64,000 nucleotides of DNA, from positions 1-64,000 of the forward strand of contig DAOTXL010000102.1 of NCBI GenBank assembly GCA_034435455.1, written 5' to 3'. Below are positions 8,172 through 15,803 of the stretch, one piece after another. The translations under genes were made by a program, and so were the position numbers. Position 1 is the first letter of the stretch; the number at the start of each line of letters is the position of its first letter. The notes under the pieces were generated by a model that saw only the letters and a list, made by a program, of their open reading frames with translations, did no database searches and was not told the origin of the DNA. The stretch comes from DAOTXL01 sp034435455. GTDB lineage: Bacteria; Chloroflexota; Anaerolineae; JAAYZQ01.

Positions 8172-9851
8172 ATGGGCGAGCACAAATACACCATCGGCGT
8201 TGACTTTGGCACAGAGTCGGGCCGCGTGGTCCTGGTGGACGTAAGCAACGGCCAGGAACTGGCGACGGCGGTCCACAAATACAAGAACGGCGTGATCGAT
8301 CAGGTCCTGCCGGAGAACAATGTCCGCCTCGAGCCCGACTGGGCGCTTCAGGACCCCAACGACTATCTCGACGTGTTCAAGCAGGCCATCCCGGCTGTGC
8401 TCCAAGAAAGCGGCATCGATCCGGCGGACGTCATCGGCATCGGCATTGATTTCACCGCCTGTACGATGTTGCCCACCAGGGCGGACGGAACCCCGCTTTG
8501 CTCTCTGCCCGAATGGCGCGACAATCCCCACGCCTGGGTCAAGCTATGGAAACACCACGCCGCCCAGCCCGAAGCCAACCAGCTCAACGAGGTCGCCCGG
8601 CGGCTGGGCTACCACTTTCTGGACCGCTATGGAGGCAAGATCAGCTCCGAATGGTTTTTCCCCAAAGCCTGGCAGATCCTCAACGAGGCACCCGAGGTGT
8701 ACGCTGCCGCCGACCGCCTGATTGAAGCCGCCGACTGGGTGGTCTGGCAATTGACAGGGGTAGAGACGCGCAACGCCTGCACCGCCGGCTACAAGGCGAT
8801 CTGGTCCAAGACGGAAGGCTTTCCGCCGGACGACTTTTTCCGGGCGCTGGACCCCCGCCTGGAGCGGATCGTGGATGAAAAGATGAAGCGCGACATCCTG
8901 CCGTTGGGTGCCAGGGCAGGCGGTCTGACCGGGCAGGCTGCCGCCTGGACCGGTCTGAAGCCGGGCACCGCCGTGGCGGTGGCCAATGTGGATGCCCACG
9001 TGGCCGTGCCGGCGGCGACCGTCACCGAAGCGGGGCGCATGGTCATCATCATGGGCACCTCCAACTGCCACATGGTGCTGGGCCACGAAGAACGGATTGT
9101 GCCGGGCATGTGCGGCGTGGTCCTGGACGGGATCCTGCCCGACATGGCCGGCTTTGAGGCCGGCCAATCGTGTGTGGGCGATCACTTTGCCTGGTTCGTC
9201 GAGAACTGCGTGCCGGCGGCCTACGAGCGAGAAGCGCAGGCGCGCGACATGGAGATCCATCGGTTGCTGGAAGAAAAAGCGGCCCGCCTGAAGCCGGGGG
9301 AGAGCGGCTTGCTGGCTTTGGACTGGTGGAACGGCAACCGCAGCGTGCTGGTGGATGTGGACCTCACCGGCCTGCTGTTGGGAGCCACCCTGCTCACCAC
9401 CCCGGAGGAGATCTATCGAGCGTTGATTGAAGCGACCGCCTTTGGCACGCGGTTAATTGTGGAGACCTTCCGCCAAAACGGCGTCGAAATCCACGAGATC
9501 GTGGCGACAGGTGGCCTGCCCGACCGCAACAAGCTGCTCATGCAGATCTATGCCGACGTGACCGGCATGCCGATCTATATCCCGGCCTCCTCCTTCGTCC
9601 CTGCCTTCGGCTCGGCGATGCACGGGGCGGTAGCGGCCGGCTCTGCGGCCGGCGGCTTTGACAGCATCGTCGAGGCCAGCCGCAAGATGGCCCGGTTGCG
9701 GGACGAGAGCTACCATCCCATCCCCGCCAACCAGGCCGTCTACGACAGGCTATACGCCGAATATCTCCTTTTGCACGATTACTTTGGCCGCGGGAGCAAC
9801 GACGTCATGAAGCGGTTGAAGCAGATCAAAGCCCAGGCCCGCAACGGTTGA
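8172..9851 (+). CDS. araB: L-ribulokinase
   Basis: A 559-residue FGGY-family carbohydrate kinase that phosphorylates L-ribulose to L-ribulose 5-phosphate. The N-terminal phosphate loop GVDFGTESGRVVLVD and IGIGIDFTACTMLP are characteristic of AraB. The C-terminal half has the MGTSNCHMV motif and the adenosine site VATGGLPDRNKLLMQI. Length matches the AraB family (about 550-570). The ATG at 8172 follows GAGGGAAA; sequence upstream in frame overlaps the previous gene and does not fit the family. It is 15 bp from araD. Confidence 0.94.
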   Translation: MGEHKYTIGVDFGTESGRVVLVDVSNGQELATAVHKYKNGVIDQVLPENNVRLEPDWALQDPNDYLDVFKQAIPAVLQESGIDPADVIGIGIDFTACTMLPTRADGTPLCSLPEWRDNPHAWVKLWKHHAAQPEANQLNEVARRLGYHFLDRYGGKISSEWFFPKAWQILNEAPEVYAAADRLIEAADWVVWQLTGVETRNACTAGYKAIWSKTEGFPPDDFFRALDPRLERIVDEKMKRDILPLGARAGGLTGQAAAWTGLKPGTAVAVANVDAHVAVPAATVTEAGRMVIIMGTSNCHMVLGHEERIVPGMCGVVLDGILPDMAGFEAGQSCVGDHFAWFVENCVPAAYEREAQARDMEIHRLLEEKAARLKPGESGLLALDWWNGNRSVLVDVDLTGLLLGATLLTTPEEIYRALIEATAFGTRLIVETFRQNGVEIHEIVATGGLPDRNKLLMQIYADVTGMPIYIPASSFVPAFGSAMHGAVAAGSAAGGFDSIVEASRKMARLRDESYHPIPANQAVYDRLYAEYLLLHDYFGRGSNDVMKRLKQIKAQARNG

Positions 9852-9866
9852 GGAAAAGGACCGACG

Positions 9867-10508
9867 ATGCTCGAACATCTCAAGACAGAACTGGTCGAGC
9901 TGCACCTGGAACTGCCCCGGCACGGGCTGGTAGTATGGACCGGCGGGAACGTGAGTGCCCGGGACCCGGCGACCGGCTTGGTGGTGATCAAGCCGTCGGG
10001 GGTGCGCTACGAGGACCTGCGCCCCGAACGGATGGTAGTTCTGGACCTGCAGGGCCAGGTGGTCGAAGGCAACCTCAAACCATCTTCCGATACGGCCAGC
10101 CATCTGTACATCTATCGCCACCGGCCGGATGTGGGCGGAATAGTCCACACCCATTCCCCTTATGCCACCGCCTTTGCTGCGGTAGGCCGTCCTGTCCCTG
10201 TCGTGCTCACCGCCATCGCCGACGAATTCGGCGGGCCGATCCCATGCGGGGGGTTTGCCCTGATCGGCGACGAATCGATCGGCCAAGTGGTGGTAGACAG
10301 CATCGGCGATTCGCCGGCGGTGTTGCTCAAAAACCACGGCGTGTTTACCATCGGCAAGACGGCCGAGGCGGCGGTCAAGGCCGCGATCATGACCGAGGAG
10401 AATGCCCGAACCGTGTGGCTGGCGTTGCAGTTGGGCACCCCTGACGAAATCCCACCCCCAGAGGTAGCCAGACTACACCACCGCTATACCCGGGTGTACG
10501 GCCAGTAG
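9867..10508 (+). CDS. araD: L-ribulose-5-phosphate 4-epimerase (class II aldolase family)
   Basis: A 213-residue AraD/FucA class II aldolase-epimerase. It interconverts L-ribulose 5-phosphate and D-xylulose 5-phosphate, feeding the pentose phosphate pathway. Visible motifs are TGGNVSARD, IKPSGVRYEDL and SSDTASHLY for phosphate binding, the zinc ligands in VHTHSPYA, and the third zinc His in LLKNHGVF. Fuculose-phosphate aldolase is the main alternative in this family, but linkage to araB favours the epimerase. It is the last gene of the operon; a perfect 12-bp hairpin lies 36 bp after the stop. Confidence 0.88.
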   Translation: MLEHLKTELVELHLELPRHGLVVWTGGNVSARDPATGLVVIKPSGVRYEDLRPERMVVLDLQGQVVEGNLKPSSDTASHLYIYRHRPDVGGIVHTHSPYATAFAAVGRPVPVVLTAIADEFGGPIPCGGFALIGDESIGQVVVDSIGDSPAVLLKNHGVFTIGKTAEAAVKAAIMTEENARTVWLALQLGTPDEIPPPEVARLHHRYTRVYGQ

Positions 10509-10544
10509 TTGCCTTCCCTGTCCCGGCCAATATCCCCTCCTATC

Positions 10545-10574
10545 AGCAAGCCGGCCTGCATGGGCCGGCTTGCT
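10545..10574 (+). terminator. Hairpin after araD (possible transcription terminator)
   Basis: A perfect 12-bp inverted repeat (AGCAAGCCGGCC / GGCCGGCTTGCT) with a 6-nt loop starts 36 bp after araD. There is no T-tract after it (the next bases are GCAAAAAG), so it may slow RNA decay or need Rho rather than act as a classical intrinsic terminator. Confidence 0.5.
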
Positions 10575-10644
10575 GCAAAAAGCTCCCTCGTCCCCTGTTG
10601 GAGGGAGGTCAAACCGGGTCCCAATTCCTTGCGGAGAACCTGAT

Positions 10645-10672
10645 TTGTCTTTTCTCTAAGGTATGGTATAAT
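10645..10672 (+). promoter_or_regulatory. Sigma-70-type promoter for the Thr/Pro-rich lipoprotein gene
   Basis: TTGTCT (10645-10650), 16-bp spacer and a consensus TATAAT (10667-10672). It lies about 120 bp upstream of the lipoprotein ATG at 10793 and after the araD hairpin, so it separates the lipoprotein gene from the arabinose operon. Confidence 0.6.
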
Positions 10673-10792
10673 CGCCCCTGTTCTGCTCGCCACATCAGGT
10701 GGGATGAGACGGGAACCTCTTTGCGCCGACGGCGGTCATTGCCCCGGCGCAAAATGATGCCGCCCCACCGGATGAAGAAAAACGGAGGAACG

Positions 10793-11560
10793 ATGAGTAA
10801 CGGAATGAAAAAAAGGATGATCTGGGTGCTGGCTGTGGTTGCCGTCGGCGCTGCGATGCTGGCCTGTTCGGCCGGTACGCTGATCGGCCGCAGGGCAGAG
10901 CCGACCTCTACCCCGACCAAGACACCCAGGCCCACCTTTACCATCACCCCGACCCCCACCGACACGCCCATCCCCACCCACACGCCGACGCCGACCTTTA
11001 CCCCGACGCCGGTGACGCCCACCAACACCCCCCTGGTGCTGACGGCCACGCCGACCTCTACCGATACCCCGGTCCCGCCCACCGACACGCCGATCCCGCC
11101 GACTAACACCCCCAAGCCCACCGCCAGGCCCAAACCCAAAGCGACGGCTACTCCCACCAAAAAGCCAGGGCCGACCAATACGCCCAAGCCCGCCTTTGCC
11201 TGGTTCGGCCAGATTGACAACCGCCTGCAGAACTGTGGCCTGACCCGTGTGTTTGGCTTCACCCTCGACCAGGGCGGTGGCCTGGCGGGCGATGTTTGGG
11301 TGCACTACTGGGCCGATGGCTGGGAAGGGGCCTGGGCCAAATCGCTGTGGACCGACTTGGGGGCCGGGACCTCATGGACAGGCGATGAGGGGAACTGGGA
11401 TGGCACCATTGACATCCATCCGCGAGAAGGGGTGTGGCATGTGTGTGTTGTCCCCAGCCAGGGCAGTTGGGACTGCATCTCCAATATCGTAGATGCCGCC
11501 ACCAACTATGATTGCAACACCGGAACCCAGGTGGTGCACATCACCTTCCGCAAGCAGTGA
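10793..11560 (+). CDS. Thr/Pro-rich linker lipoprotein, unknown function
   Basis: A 255-residue secreted lipoprotein. The signal peptide ends in AAMLACS (Cys at about residue 24). Residues ~35-130 are a low-complexity Thr/Pro stretch built of TPT-like repeats, ending in a Lys/Pro segment, a probable extended wall-spanning stalk. The C-terminal ~120 residues form a compact Trp- and Cys-containing domain (FAWFGQIDNRLQNCGLTRVF; WHVCVVPSQGSWDC), predicted to sit outside the cell. Start: ATG after GGAGGAACG, with longer in-frame starts rejected because they remove the signal peptide. A strong intrinsic terminator follows. No function is recognised. Confidence 0.8.
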   Translation: MSNGMKKRMIWVLAVVAVGAAMLACSAGTLIGRRAEPTSTPTKTPRPTFTITPTPTDTPIPTHTPTPTFTPTPVTPTNTPLVLTATPTSTDTPVPPTDTPIPPTNTPKPTARPKPKATATPTKKPGPTNTPKPAFAWFGQIDNRLQNCGLTRVFGFTLDQGGGLAGDVWVHYWADGWEGAWAKSLWTDLGAGTSWTGDEGNWDGTIDIHPREGVWHVCVVPSQGSWDCISNIVDAATNYDCNTGTQVVHITFRKQ

Positions 11561-11578
11561 GTTGGTCGGCAATTTGCA

Positions 11579-11608
11579 AGGCCGGGCACCTGCGCCCGGC
11601 CTTTTTTT
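11579..11608 (+). terminator. Intrinsic terminator after the lipoprotein gene
   Basis: A 9-bp GC-rich stem (AGGCCGGGC / GCCCGGCCT) with a 6-nt loop is followed by seven T residues. It lies 18 bp after the lipoprotein stop. Confidence 0.85.
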
Positions 11609-11836
11609 ACAAGGCGGGAGCCCACACCCGGTCCATGGTCGGCCAGGGCTGAAAGTGCCAGGCGCCTGAGCAGCAGAGACAATTTCCACAATACAGCGGG
11701 TTTCTTACCCACTCTTTTGCGCTTGCCCCGCTGCCGGTCTGACGGTGCTCTCCTCCGACCGTCACCTTCAATTCATAGACAATCTATCGGTTAAAATCTG
11801 GTTCTAGCGAGAAGCAGTACAAGGCAGCAGCCGGTC

Positions 11837-12010
11837 ATGAGGGTGGCGGCACCGGCTCTCGTCGCCGCAATGCTGGCCTGCCCGGGTGGCACGCTGCCGG
11901 GCCGCAAGGTCCAGCCCCCGTCCCCCCCACCAGGACCCCCAGGCCGATCTGGACTGCTCGTGAAATCGGATGCCGGATCCTCAGGGCGAAAGAGAACCAG
12001 GCGTGCTTGA
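11837..12010 (+). pseudogene. Decayed copy of the 5' end of the upstream lipoprotein gene
   Basis: A 57-codon open frame whose residues ALVAAMLACPGGTLPGRK match the signal peptide/lipobox region of the lipoprotein at 10793 (VGAAMLACSAGTLIGRR), including at the DNA level. After the lipobox it has only a short Pro-rich stretch and then stops; the C-terminal domain is absent. It looks like a truncated tandem duplicate. The rest of the 11,610-12,045 interval shows only a weak 7-bp inverted repeat at 11740-11764 and the tlyA promoter. A short live lipoprotein gene cannot be excluded, but no ribosome site is evident. Confidence 0.5.
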
Positions 12011-12035
12011 CTTTTCCCCCACTTGCGGGTATCCT
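12007..12035 (+). promoter_or_regulatory. Promoter for tlyA
   Basis: TTGACT (12007-12012), 17-bp spacer, TATCCT (12030-12035). The expected transcription start (about 12042) is at or within a few bases of the GTG/ATG start of tlyA at 12043/12046, so the mRNA would be leaderless or nearly so. The -35 box overlaps the stop codon of the decayed lipoprotein copy. Confidence 0.6.
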
Positions 12036-12045
12036 ATGCCCTGTG

Positions 12046-12867
12046 ATGGTCGGATCACGCAAAGAGCGGCTGGACCTGCTCCTGGTGGAGCGGGGGCTGG
12101 CCGACAGCCGCCAACAGGCCCAGCGGCTTATTATGGCCGGCGAGGTGACCGTGGAGGGGCAGGTGGTGGACAAGCCGGGGGCGCGGGTGGCGGTTGCCGC
12201 CCGGCTGACGGTGGCCGGCGGCCTGCCCTACGTCAGCCGGGGCGGGTGCAAGCTGGCGGCGGCGCTGGATGCCTTTGGCCTGGATGTGAGCGGCTGGATC
12301 GCCGCCGACGTGGGGGCCTCGACCGGTGGCTTCACCGATTGCCTGTTGCAACGCGGAGCCGCGCGGGTGTATGCCATTGACGTGGGCTATGGCCAACTGG
12401 CCTGGAAGCTCCAGCAGGACCCCCGCGTGGTGGTCATGGACCGCACCAACGCCCGTTACCTGGAGCGCCTGCCGGAAGTAGTGGACCTGGCGACGGTGGA
12501 TGTGTCGTTCATCTCCCTCCGGCTCATTCTGCCCACCGTGGCCGGCTGGTTACGGCCCGACGGCCGGATCGTGGCCCTGATCAAGCCGCAGTTTGAGGCC
12601 GGGCGCCGGCAGGTGGGCAAAGGGGGAGTGGTCCGCGACCCGGCCGTGCACCGGGCGGTGCTGCAGGAGATCGTCGCCTGGGCCCAGGCGCAGGGGCTGG
12701 GGCTGCAGGGCCTTCTCCGCTCGCCCATCACCGGGCCGGCGGGCAACATCGAGTTCCTGGCGCACTGGCAGCCGGGCACGGCCTCCAGTGAAGCGGTCGG
12801 CTCCTGGATTGAGGAGTGCGTGGAGCGACAAAGCCATGGACCTCTGAACGGTTCAGCCGCGGGATGA
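12046..12867 (+). CDS. tlyA: TlyA-family rRNA 2'-O-ribose methyltransferase / hemolysin A homologue
   Basis: A 273-residue protein with an N-terminal S4 RNA-binding domain (KERLDLLLVERGLADSRQQA, residues ~5-65) and an FtsJ/RrmJ-type SAM methyltransferase domain (ADVGASTGGFTDCLLQRGA; VDVSFISLRL; LIKPQFEAGR). TlyA enzymes 2'-O-methylate cytidines in 16S and/or 23S rRNA. The start is placed at the ATG at 12046 (GTG 12043 is equally possible), because a promoter -10 box occupies 12030-12035 and would exclude the more upstream TTG. The 160 bp after the gene contain a heptamer repeat just before the next gene. Confidence 0.9.
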   Translation: MVGSRKERLDLLLVERGLADSRQQAQRLIMAGEVTVEGQVVDKPGARVAVAARLTVAGGLPYVSRGGCKLAAALDAFGLDVSGWIAADVGASTGGFTDCLLQRGAARVYAIDVGYGQLAWKLQQDPRVVVMDRTNARYLERLPEVVDLATVDVSFISLRLILPTVAGWLRPDGRIVALIKPQFEAGRRQVGKGGVVRDPAVHRAVLQEIVAWAQAQGLGLQGLLRSPITGPAGNIEFLAHWQPGTASSEAVGSWIEECVERQSHGPLNGSAAG

Positions 12868-12985
12868 CCCTGCGCGATTCTGACTTGAGGGTTGGGCTGA
12901 GAGGGGTATCGGATGGAGTGGTGGCCCCCAGAACCGAGATCAGTGCCGAGAATTTGATCGACATAGAGGAATCTGGTCAGAATGC

Positions 12986-13020
12986 CAATCGTCAATCGTC
13001 AATCATAGATCCTCAATTGG
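12986..13020. repeat. Heptamer tandem repeat (5 units)
   Basis: Five consecutive 7-bp units: CAATCGT, CAATCGT, CAATCAT, AGATCCT, CAATTGG. It ends 8 bp before the AI-2E transporter gene. One of several loci in this window with strict 7-bp periodicity but different unit sequences. Confidence 0.75.
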
Positions 13021-13028
13021 AGTAAGAG

Positions 13029-14168
13029 ATGTCGCCGATCTTGATTCCTTCCCCAAAACGGAATCGCCTGCTCCTGTGGCTGGCGGTGGGCCTGCTCGTC
13101 GGCGGGATGATCTGGGCAGCGCGGGGGGTGTTGCTGCCCTACTTCTTGGGCCTGGTGCTGGCCTACCTGCTCCTGCCCCTGGTCAACTGGCTGGACCGGC
13201 ACATGCCTGCCCGGCTGCACCGGTGGCGGCTGGCACGCCCCCTGGCCATCGTGCTGACCTACCTCCTGCTCTTCCTCATTGTCGCCGGGATCATCGCCTT
13301 TTTTGTGCCGCCGGTGGCGGAGCAGGTCGGTGTCCTGGTCAAAAAATGGCCGGAACTGACCGGCCGGGTGGAGGAGTGGGGCACGCGGGGTTGGGGCTGG
13401 TATCAGAGAAATATCCCGGCCGATTGGCGGCAGACCATCGAGACCAACCTGAAGGGCCTGCTCAACGACGTGATCAGGGCGGTTCAGAACGGCGTGGTGG
13501 CCACCCTGCGCCAGGTGTTCAGCACCATCAGCTTTGTCATCGGTCTGGTGGTCATCCCCTTCTGGCTCTTTTACATCCTTCACGACGAAAGCCAGGTGAA
13601 AACCGGCCTGGTTCAGGCGCTCCCCCAACAACTCCGCGCCGATCTGTTGTGCATGGCCCGCCTGATTGACGACGTGCTCAGCGCCTACATCCGCGGCCAG
13701 TTGCTCCTCTGTCTCTTTGTGGGGGGAATGGCGACCATCGCCCTGCTGATCATCGGCGTGCCCTTTGCCCTGGTGTTGGGCCTGATCGCCGGCCTTTTCG
13801 AGGCATTGCCCTTCGTCGGTCCGATCCTGGGGGCCATCCCGGCCCTCCTGTTGGCCCTGCTGTCGAACCCGGTGTCGGCCATCTGGGTGGCGATCGCCTT
13901 TTTTGCCATCCAACAGGTGGAAAACCTGGTCCTGGTGCCCCGCATCGCCGGCAAGAGCGTCAAACTCCACCCGGCCATGGTCATGGTGGTGTTGGTGGTC
14001 GGCAACGAGCTGGCCGGTTTCCTGGGGATGCTGCTGGCCGTGCCGGTTACGGCGGTGATCCGTGACGTGTTCAAGTACCTCTACCTGCGATTTCTGGACG
14101 AACCACTGGCCCCCGAAGCGGCCATGGCCAGCATCCGCGCCGGCAAGGAAGTGCAACTGGGCATGTGA
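13029..14168 (+). CDS. AI-2E/PerM family transporter
   Basis: A 379-residue integral membrane protein of the AI-2E exporter (PF01594) family: an N-terminal pair of spans (LLLWLAVGLLVGGMIWA; VLLPYFLGLVLAYLLLPLV), a large extracytoplasmic/amphipathic middle region, then spans containing FVIGLVVIPFWLFYIL, YIRGQLLLCLFVGGM and the family GLIAGLFEALPFVGPILGAIPA. Members export diverse small molecules or act as Na+/H+ antiporters; the substrate cannot be told here. ATG at 13029 with AGTAAGAG upstream. Its stop overlaps an in-frame GTG of the following gene, but a better ribosome site exists 45 bp further on. Confidence 0.88.
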   Translation: MSPILIPSPKRNRLLLWLAVGLLVGGMIWAARGVLLPYFLGLVLAYLLLPLVNWLDRHMPARLHRWRLARPLAIVLTYLLLFLIVAGIIAFFVPPVAEQVGVLVKKWPELTGRVEEWGTRGWGWYQRNIPADWRQTIETNLKGLLNDVIRAVQNGVVATLRQVFSTISFVIGLVVIPFWLFYILHDESQVKTGLVQALPQQLRADLLCMARLIDDVLSAYIRGQLLLCLFVGGMATIALLIIGVPFALVLGLIAGLFEALPFVGPILGAIPALLLALLSNPVSAIWVAIAFFAIQQVENLVLVPRIAGKSVKLHPAMVMVVLVVGNELAGFLGMLLAVPVTAVIRDVFKYLYLRFLDEPLAPEAAMASIRAGKEVQLGM

Positions 14169-14212
14169 GGGGCTCCCCGCACATCCGTGCCTGCCCGTTG
14201 GGAGAGGGTCTC

Positions 14213-15739
14213 GTGGCCTCTGAACAGATGTCCGACACTTCCTGGTACCCGGTCCTGGTGGCCTTGCTGGCGGTTTTGGCCATCGCCCCGCTGACCTACC
14301 CCGGCTTTTTCCAGGCCCACAGCGGCTTCCTGCCTGTTTTCAACATTTCCCACCCCGCCGACATGCCGACCTGGGGCCGCCTGCCCGATCCGGTGCGGGG
14401 CGAGGGCCGGCTGCCCTACTTGCTGGCCTGGCCGTTCTGGCAACTATCGGGCAGCGGGATCGTGGCCGTCAAATGGGGGTACGGGCTGGCCTTTATGATC
14501 GGGGCGCTGGGCATCTATGCCTGGACCCGCCGCTGGCTGGGTGGGCGGGGGGGCGTGCTGGCCGCCACCCTCTACACCTGCCTGCCCTGGCATCTAGGCG
14601 CTGTCTATGTGCGCGGCGCCTATGCCGAGGCGTGGTTGTGGGCCTGCTGGCCCTTGACCCTGTGGGCAATGGACCGCCTGGCCGGGCGCCGCCTGGCAGC
14701 AGCGGCTATCGTCGGCCTGCCGGCGCTGGGGGCAACGTTTTGGATTCAGCCGGGGCTGGCGGCCCTGTTTCTCCCGCTGCTTGCTGCCTACGGCGCCGTT
14801 GTGACCGGTGGGCGGCGGCGGTGGGTGCTCCAGGTCGCCGGGGCGTCGCTGCTATCGCTGCCGGTCCTGTGGTTCACCGCCCGCCTGGCCCCCGCGGCCC
14901 GCATCCCCTTCGCCCAACACCTTCTTCACCCGTTTCAGCTCTTTTCAGCCGCCTGGGGGGAAGGGCTGTCGTTCCAGATCGGGGTGGCGGCGGCGGGGCT
15001 GAGCATCGTCGCCCTGGCGCTCCGGGCGGCCGGAATGGCCGACGGGCCTTCCCTGGGGTGCGCCCTGGGGTTCTGGCCGGCCGTCCTGCTCCTGCTCCTG
15101 CTGCTCACCCTGCGCCCTGCGGCCCCCTTCTGGCAGGTCACCGGCCTGGACAAACTGCTGACCTACCCCTGGCAACTGCTGGCGCTGACCGGGCCGGGGC
15201 TGGCTTTCCTGGGCGGATCGGTGGTCCGCCTGGAGGAGCGACTGGCGGAGCGGCCGGCCTGGGCGGGGCTGGTGGCCCTGGTGGTGCTGGCCGGCTATCC
15301 CTACCTGGCTCCCCGCTTCACCCGGCTCGATCCTGGCCCCGAACCGGTGGCCCTGTTCCGGCCGGTCGAAGCTGCCGCCCCCCAGATCATGCTCCTCCAG
15401 GCCACCGTCTCACCGCCGACCGAGATCACGCCCACCCTGACCCTGACCCTCACCTGGCAGGCGGTCGAGCCGGTGGCCGGCGACTATACCGTCTTTGTCC
15501 ACCTGCTGGCCGGGGGGGAAAAGATCGCCCAGCGCGACACCCGCCCCTGCGACGGCCTCTGCCCGACGAACGGCTGGCAGCCCGGCGAGATCATGGCCGA
15601 CCGCTACCGGCTCGACCTGCCTTCTGACGCCCCGCCCGGCCCCTATCGCCTGGCGGTGGGCCTCTACCTGCTCGAAACCGGCGACCGCGCTGCCGTGGTG
15701 GGGCGCGACGACAAGGCGGTGTTTCTCGATGTCCCGTAG
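14213..15739 (+). CDS. PF10131-like polytopic membrane protein, copy 1 (with C-terminal exported beta domain)
   Basis: A ~508-residue protein with about 8-9 hydrophobic spans resembling the family named '6-pyruvoyl-tetrahydropterin synthase related membrane protein' (PF10131), which has a GT-C-like glycosyltransferase layout. Family-like blocks are ISHPADMPTW in the first loop, YTCLPWHLGAVYVRGAYAEA and LDKLLTYPWQLLALTG. The last ~130 residues are a soluble beta domain (TLTLTWQAVEPVAGDYTVFV) ending the protein. GTG 14213 is chosen because GGAGAGG lies 5 nt before it; GTG 14165 overlaps the previous stop and ATG 14228 is the other option. It is the most divergent of three tandem relatives. Confidence 0.75.
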   Translation: MASEQMSDTSWYPVLVALLAVLAIAPLTYPGFFQAHSGFLPVFNISHPADMPTWGRLPDPVRGEGRLPYLLAWPFWQLSGSGIVAVKWGYGLAFMIGALGIYAWTRRWLGGRGGVLAATLYTCLPWHLGAVYVRGAYAEAWLWACWPLTLWAMDRLAGRRLAAAAIVGLPALGATFWIQPGLAALFLPLLAAYGAVVTGGRRRWVLQVAGASLLSLPVLWFTARLAPAARIPFAQHLLHPFQLFSAAWGEGLSFQIGVAAAGLSIVALALRAAGMADGPSLGCALGFWPAVLLLLLLLTLRPAAPFWQVTGLDKLLTYPWQLLALTGPGLAFLGGSVVRLEERLAERPAWAGLVALVVLAGYPYLAPRFTRLDPGPEPVALFRPVEAAAPQIMLLQATVSPPTEITPTLTLTLTWQAVEPVAGDYTVFVHLLAGGEKIAQRDTRPCDGLCPTNGWQPGEIMADRYRLDLPSDAPPGPYRLAVGLYLLETGDRAAVVGRDDKAVFLDVP

Positions 15740-15802
15740 CAGGAAGCCGGAAGCAGGGGGCAAGGGGCAGGAAGCAGGGGGCAAGAAGCAGGAGGCAAAG
15801 AG
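15740..15802. repeat. Heptamer tandem repeat (9 units)
   Basis: Nine perfect-length 7-bp units: CAGGAAG, CCGGAAG, CAGGGGG, CAAGGGG, CAGGAAG, CAGGGGG, CAAGAAG, CAGGAGG, CAAAGAG. It starts on the base after the stop codon of copy 1 and ends one base before the GTG of copy 2. The unit CAGGAGG supplies the Shine-Dalgarno sequence of the downstream gene. A second, imperfect repeat (CTTTTAC, GTTTTAC) follows at 15813-15826 inside the coding start. Confidence 0.8.
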
Positions 15803-15803
15803 G

